Positions 62,005 through 64,000 of a DNA stretch of 64,000 nt are shown in pieces. The first letter of the stretch is position 1. Every line of letters begins with the position of its first letter. Position numbers and translations under genes: made by a program. The notes under the pieces were generated by a model that saw nothing but the letters and a program-made list of their open reading frames with translations, was not told the origin of the DNA and ran no database searches. This DNA is from Dendrolimus kikuchii (Eukaryota > Arthropoda > Insecta > Lepidoptera > Lasiocampidae): positions 31,068,934 to 31,132,933 of the forward strand of contig CM034388.1 in assembly GCA_019925095.2 (NCBI GenBank), written 5' to 3'.

Positions 62005-62284
62005 TTTATTTTTATTTTTATTGCAGGAGTTCAGCAGACAGGCAGACGGCCCACTGGATGGAAAGCGGTTACCATCGCCTATGGACATTTGCAACACCAA
62101 AGCTGCTACAAATGCGCTGCTGCTCTCTTAAGGGAGACTGGAACCTGGTCACTAATGCCGGAACACAACTCAAGGTTGTTATGGCGGCATGCCCTACCAC
62201 CTGGCTGTGGGTTGTTTAGTCGCCTCTTACGACAGGCCGGCCCAACGCAGGAAATTGTACTCTTTCTCCGTTCCTGCACGGATA
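62005..62284 (-). mobile_element. Rep-A copy with internal deletion
   Basis: Runs from T-tail to CTGCACGGATA but skips from ATGGCGGCAT to GCCCTACCACC. Confidence 0.8.
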
Positions 62285-62649
62285 GATCCGTTCGGTGGCG
62301 AAAATAAGTGCAAGTTAAGTTTGGCCAGTCTAATTGTGGATCTAACCTTTCCGAGGTGGTTCGCGGGCTATTATTAACCCGTCCGAAGCGGGCCGGCTTT
62401 CGAGAACGCACGTCGGCCGCACGCCGGGCGCCGATTACGACGGTACACCACCTGGCCGGTCTTACTATTATTAATTGTCATTATTGCAGCTGTTTACTAT
62501 AAGGAGAATTCGGTACTATTCGGCCAGATGCTCCGTGAATCGATTTCCCCCTCGTATTTACACAATGCTGTTGAATGTGTGCCAAAGTTAGGCCGGCGCT
62601 ACGCGATGCGATTACAGATTGCGGTCTGCAGAGATTTTATTTTAACTAT
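62285..62649. other. Short GC-rich unclassified stretch
   Basis: Between two Rep-A copies; GAAGCGGGCCGG and CACGTCGGCCGC phrases. No gene supported. Confidence 0.35.
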
Positions 62650-62961
62650 TTTTTTTTATTGCAGGAGTTCAGCAGACAGGCAGACGGCCCATTTGACGGA
62701 AAGCGGTTACCATCGCCTATGGACATTTGCAACACTAAAGGTGCTACAAATGCGCTGCTGCTCTCTTAAGAGAGACTGGAACCTGGTCACTAATGCCGGA
62801 ACACGCCTCAAGGTTGTTATCGCTGCATACTCTAGACCAGGCGTGGTCGCCATCCAGTCGAGCAAGTACCCTACCACCTGGCTGTGGGTTGTTTTGTCGC
62901 CTCTTACGACAGGCCGCCTGGCCGCAGGGAATTGTATTCTTTCTCCGTTCCTGCACGGATA
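62650..62961 (-). mobile_element. Rep-A copy, full length
   Basis: T-tail, GCAGGAGTTCAGCAGACAGG to CGTTCCTGCACGGATA. Confidence 0.85.
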
Positions 62962-63703
62962 AATTGGAATTAGGGTCTTAAATATACTATAACAGTCCCA
63001 GAAGACTTTGTTTTGCCCTGAACAAATAAAAAACTCGGACCCGATTCTAGTGCCTTCTTCATCAAAATCGGTAGTCGTTTCCAGTTTTGCGCCTACTTAC
63101 ATTTCTACGATTCATTTTTAGATCTATATTAAGGTTCACATACTATTAATCAAAGAAAGGGTGGTACTTATATACTATGGCGCCATCTATTAGATGTTTA
63201 AACGTAGTTAACAGCAGAACTCTTACTTACCGACCTCTCATTAAAAAACGCATTTTTTATTATTATTCGATTATAAATTAAAATAAAACCTATCCTATGT
63301 CCTAAGTTTGACCAAATCCAGCAAATAGAAAAAAAAACATTAGTCGGGATAAAATGTATGCTAGGTGTTAACTCGGGTTATAAGCCATCAATGTGTCGAG
63401 TTTCATTCATATACGTTCAGTAATTTCCAAAAAGATACGACCGCAGCGCCATCTTTTTCGCTACTTTCCTCTATCCCACGGCAACCACGTCATCTATCGG
63501 AATAAAAAGTATCCAAAGTTATGCCACGGTATATAAGCTAGCTTCTATATCGAGTTTCATTTAAATCCGTTCAGTAGTTTAGAGAGACACACATACAAGA
63601 AATTCTAAAAATTGCATTTTCGTAATCTCCTAGTCCGAATTATCCCTCCTGATTTTTTCACGTTGTTTTTTTTTTAAATGCCTTGTACAAACTCGAGAGA
63701 GAG
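62962..63703. other. Dispersed repeat remnants
   Basis: 63380-63600 resembles 19840-20080 (TTCATTCATATACGTTCAGT, CTCTATCCCACGG). No gene. Confidence 0.4.
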
Positions 63704-63980
63704 AGAGTTGGTCTGAAAGAGAGTGTCGGGGTGAAGGTAAGGAAAGGAATGCTCCGGTGGTTCGGGCATGTGGAAAGAATGCATGATGAAAGAATGACTA
63801 AACAGATATACAATGCAAACGTGGATGGATGCAGAAGTCGTGGAAGGCCACGACACACCTTCCATGATCAAATTGATCATGTACTAGCGGAGGGTGATGT
63901 CAGGAGCCTTAAGAACAGACGAGCGTGCATGACAAGAGTTATGAATGTCAAAGAAGCAAGTGAGGTGTGTAAGAATAAGC
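63704..63980 (+). mobile_element. LINE-B, runs to window end
   Basis: Encodes [20 protein letters not shown] to ASEVCKNK, then breaks at 63980. The last ~15 bases are LINE-B in the opposite direction. Confidence 0.8.
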
Positions 63981-64000
63981 TTTTACAGAGCGCCATTTAG

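Noticed and set aside
54341..64000. First calmodulin exons
   Set aside because: Searched by eye on the minus strand for the EF-hand 1 and 2 coding pattern; none found.

Overview
This window is nuclear DNA of an insect, most likely a moth or butterfly. The lepidopteran call rests on the repeats: CTAG-ended Helitrons, tRNA-derived SINEs and a LINE with a (TATG)n tail fill most of the sequence. The protein genes are typical animal genes split by introns. No prokaryotic, CRISPR or rRNA feature was seen.

Four protein-coding genes can be reconstructed exon by exon. (1) 3631-16538, minus strand: a UBTD1/2-type ubiquitin-domain protein, four exons, 234 aa. (2) 17461-18227, plus strand: an ALKBH6-type 2-oxoglutarate dioxygenase, two exons, 229 aa, divergent from UBTD. 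(3) 18440-45032, plus strand: an M17 leucine aminopeptidase (LAP), twelve exons over 26.6 kb, 537 aa. All splice phases agree, but one metal-ligand Asp is replaced by Ser. (4) 51399-54340, minus strand: the last two coding exons of calmodulin. Its first exons lie beyond position 64000 or were not found. ALKBH6 and LAP are only 212 bp apart. The genes share no pathway.

The rest is repeats, named here as families. Rep-A: ~310-bp poly(A)-tailed retroposon. LINE-B: 3' ends of a non-LTR retrotransposon encoding the RT C-terminus. Rep-C: unclassified. PLE-D: Penelope-like. Hel-E, F, G, M and S: Helitron-like. SINE-J and SINE-P: tRNA-derived. Rep-K: retroposon with an AATAAA tail. There are also a hAT element, a Tc1/mariner-like element, MITEs and four minisatellites: 11-bp, 25-bp, 8-bp and 9-bp units, all in LAP introns.

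Layout: 1-3.6 kb AT-rich DNA with one TA-flanked element; 3.6-16.5 kb UBTD and its introns; 16.5-18.4 kb divergent promoter and ALKBH6; 18.4-45 kb LAP with heavily invaded introns; 45-50 kb intergenic repeats; 50-54.3 kb calmodulin 3' end with GC-rich segments; 54.3-64 kb repeat-rich DNA upstream of those exons. No coherent new multi-gene system was found. The best leads are the LAP ligand loss, a Rep-A copy carrying the LAP exon 6 boundary, and two Helitron copies with different minisatellites grown in the same slot.
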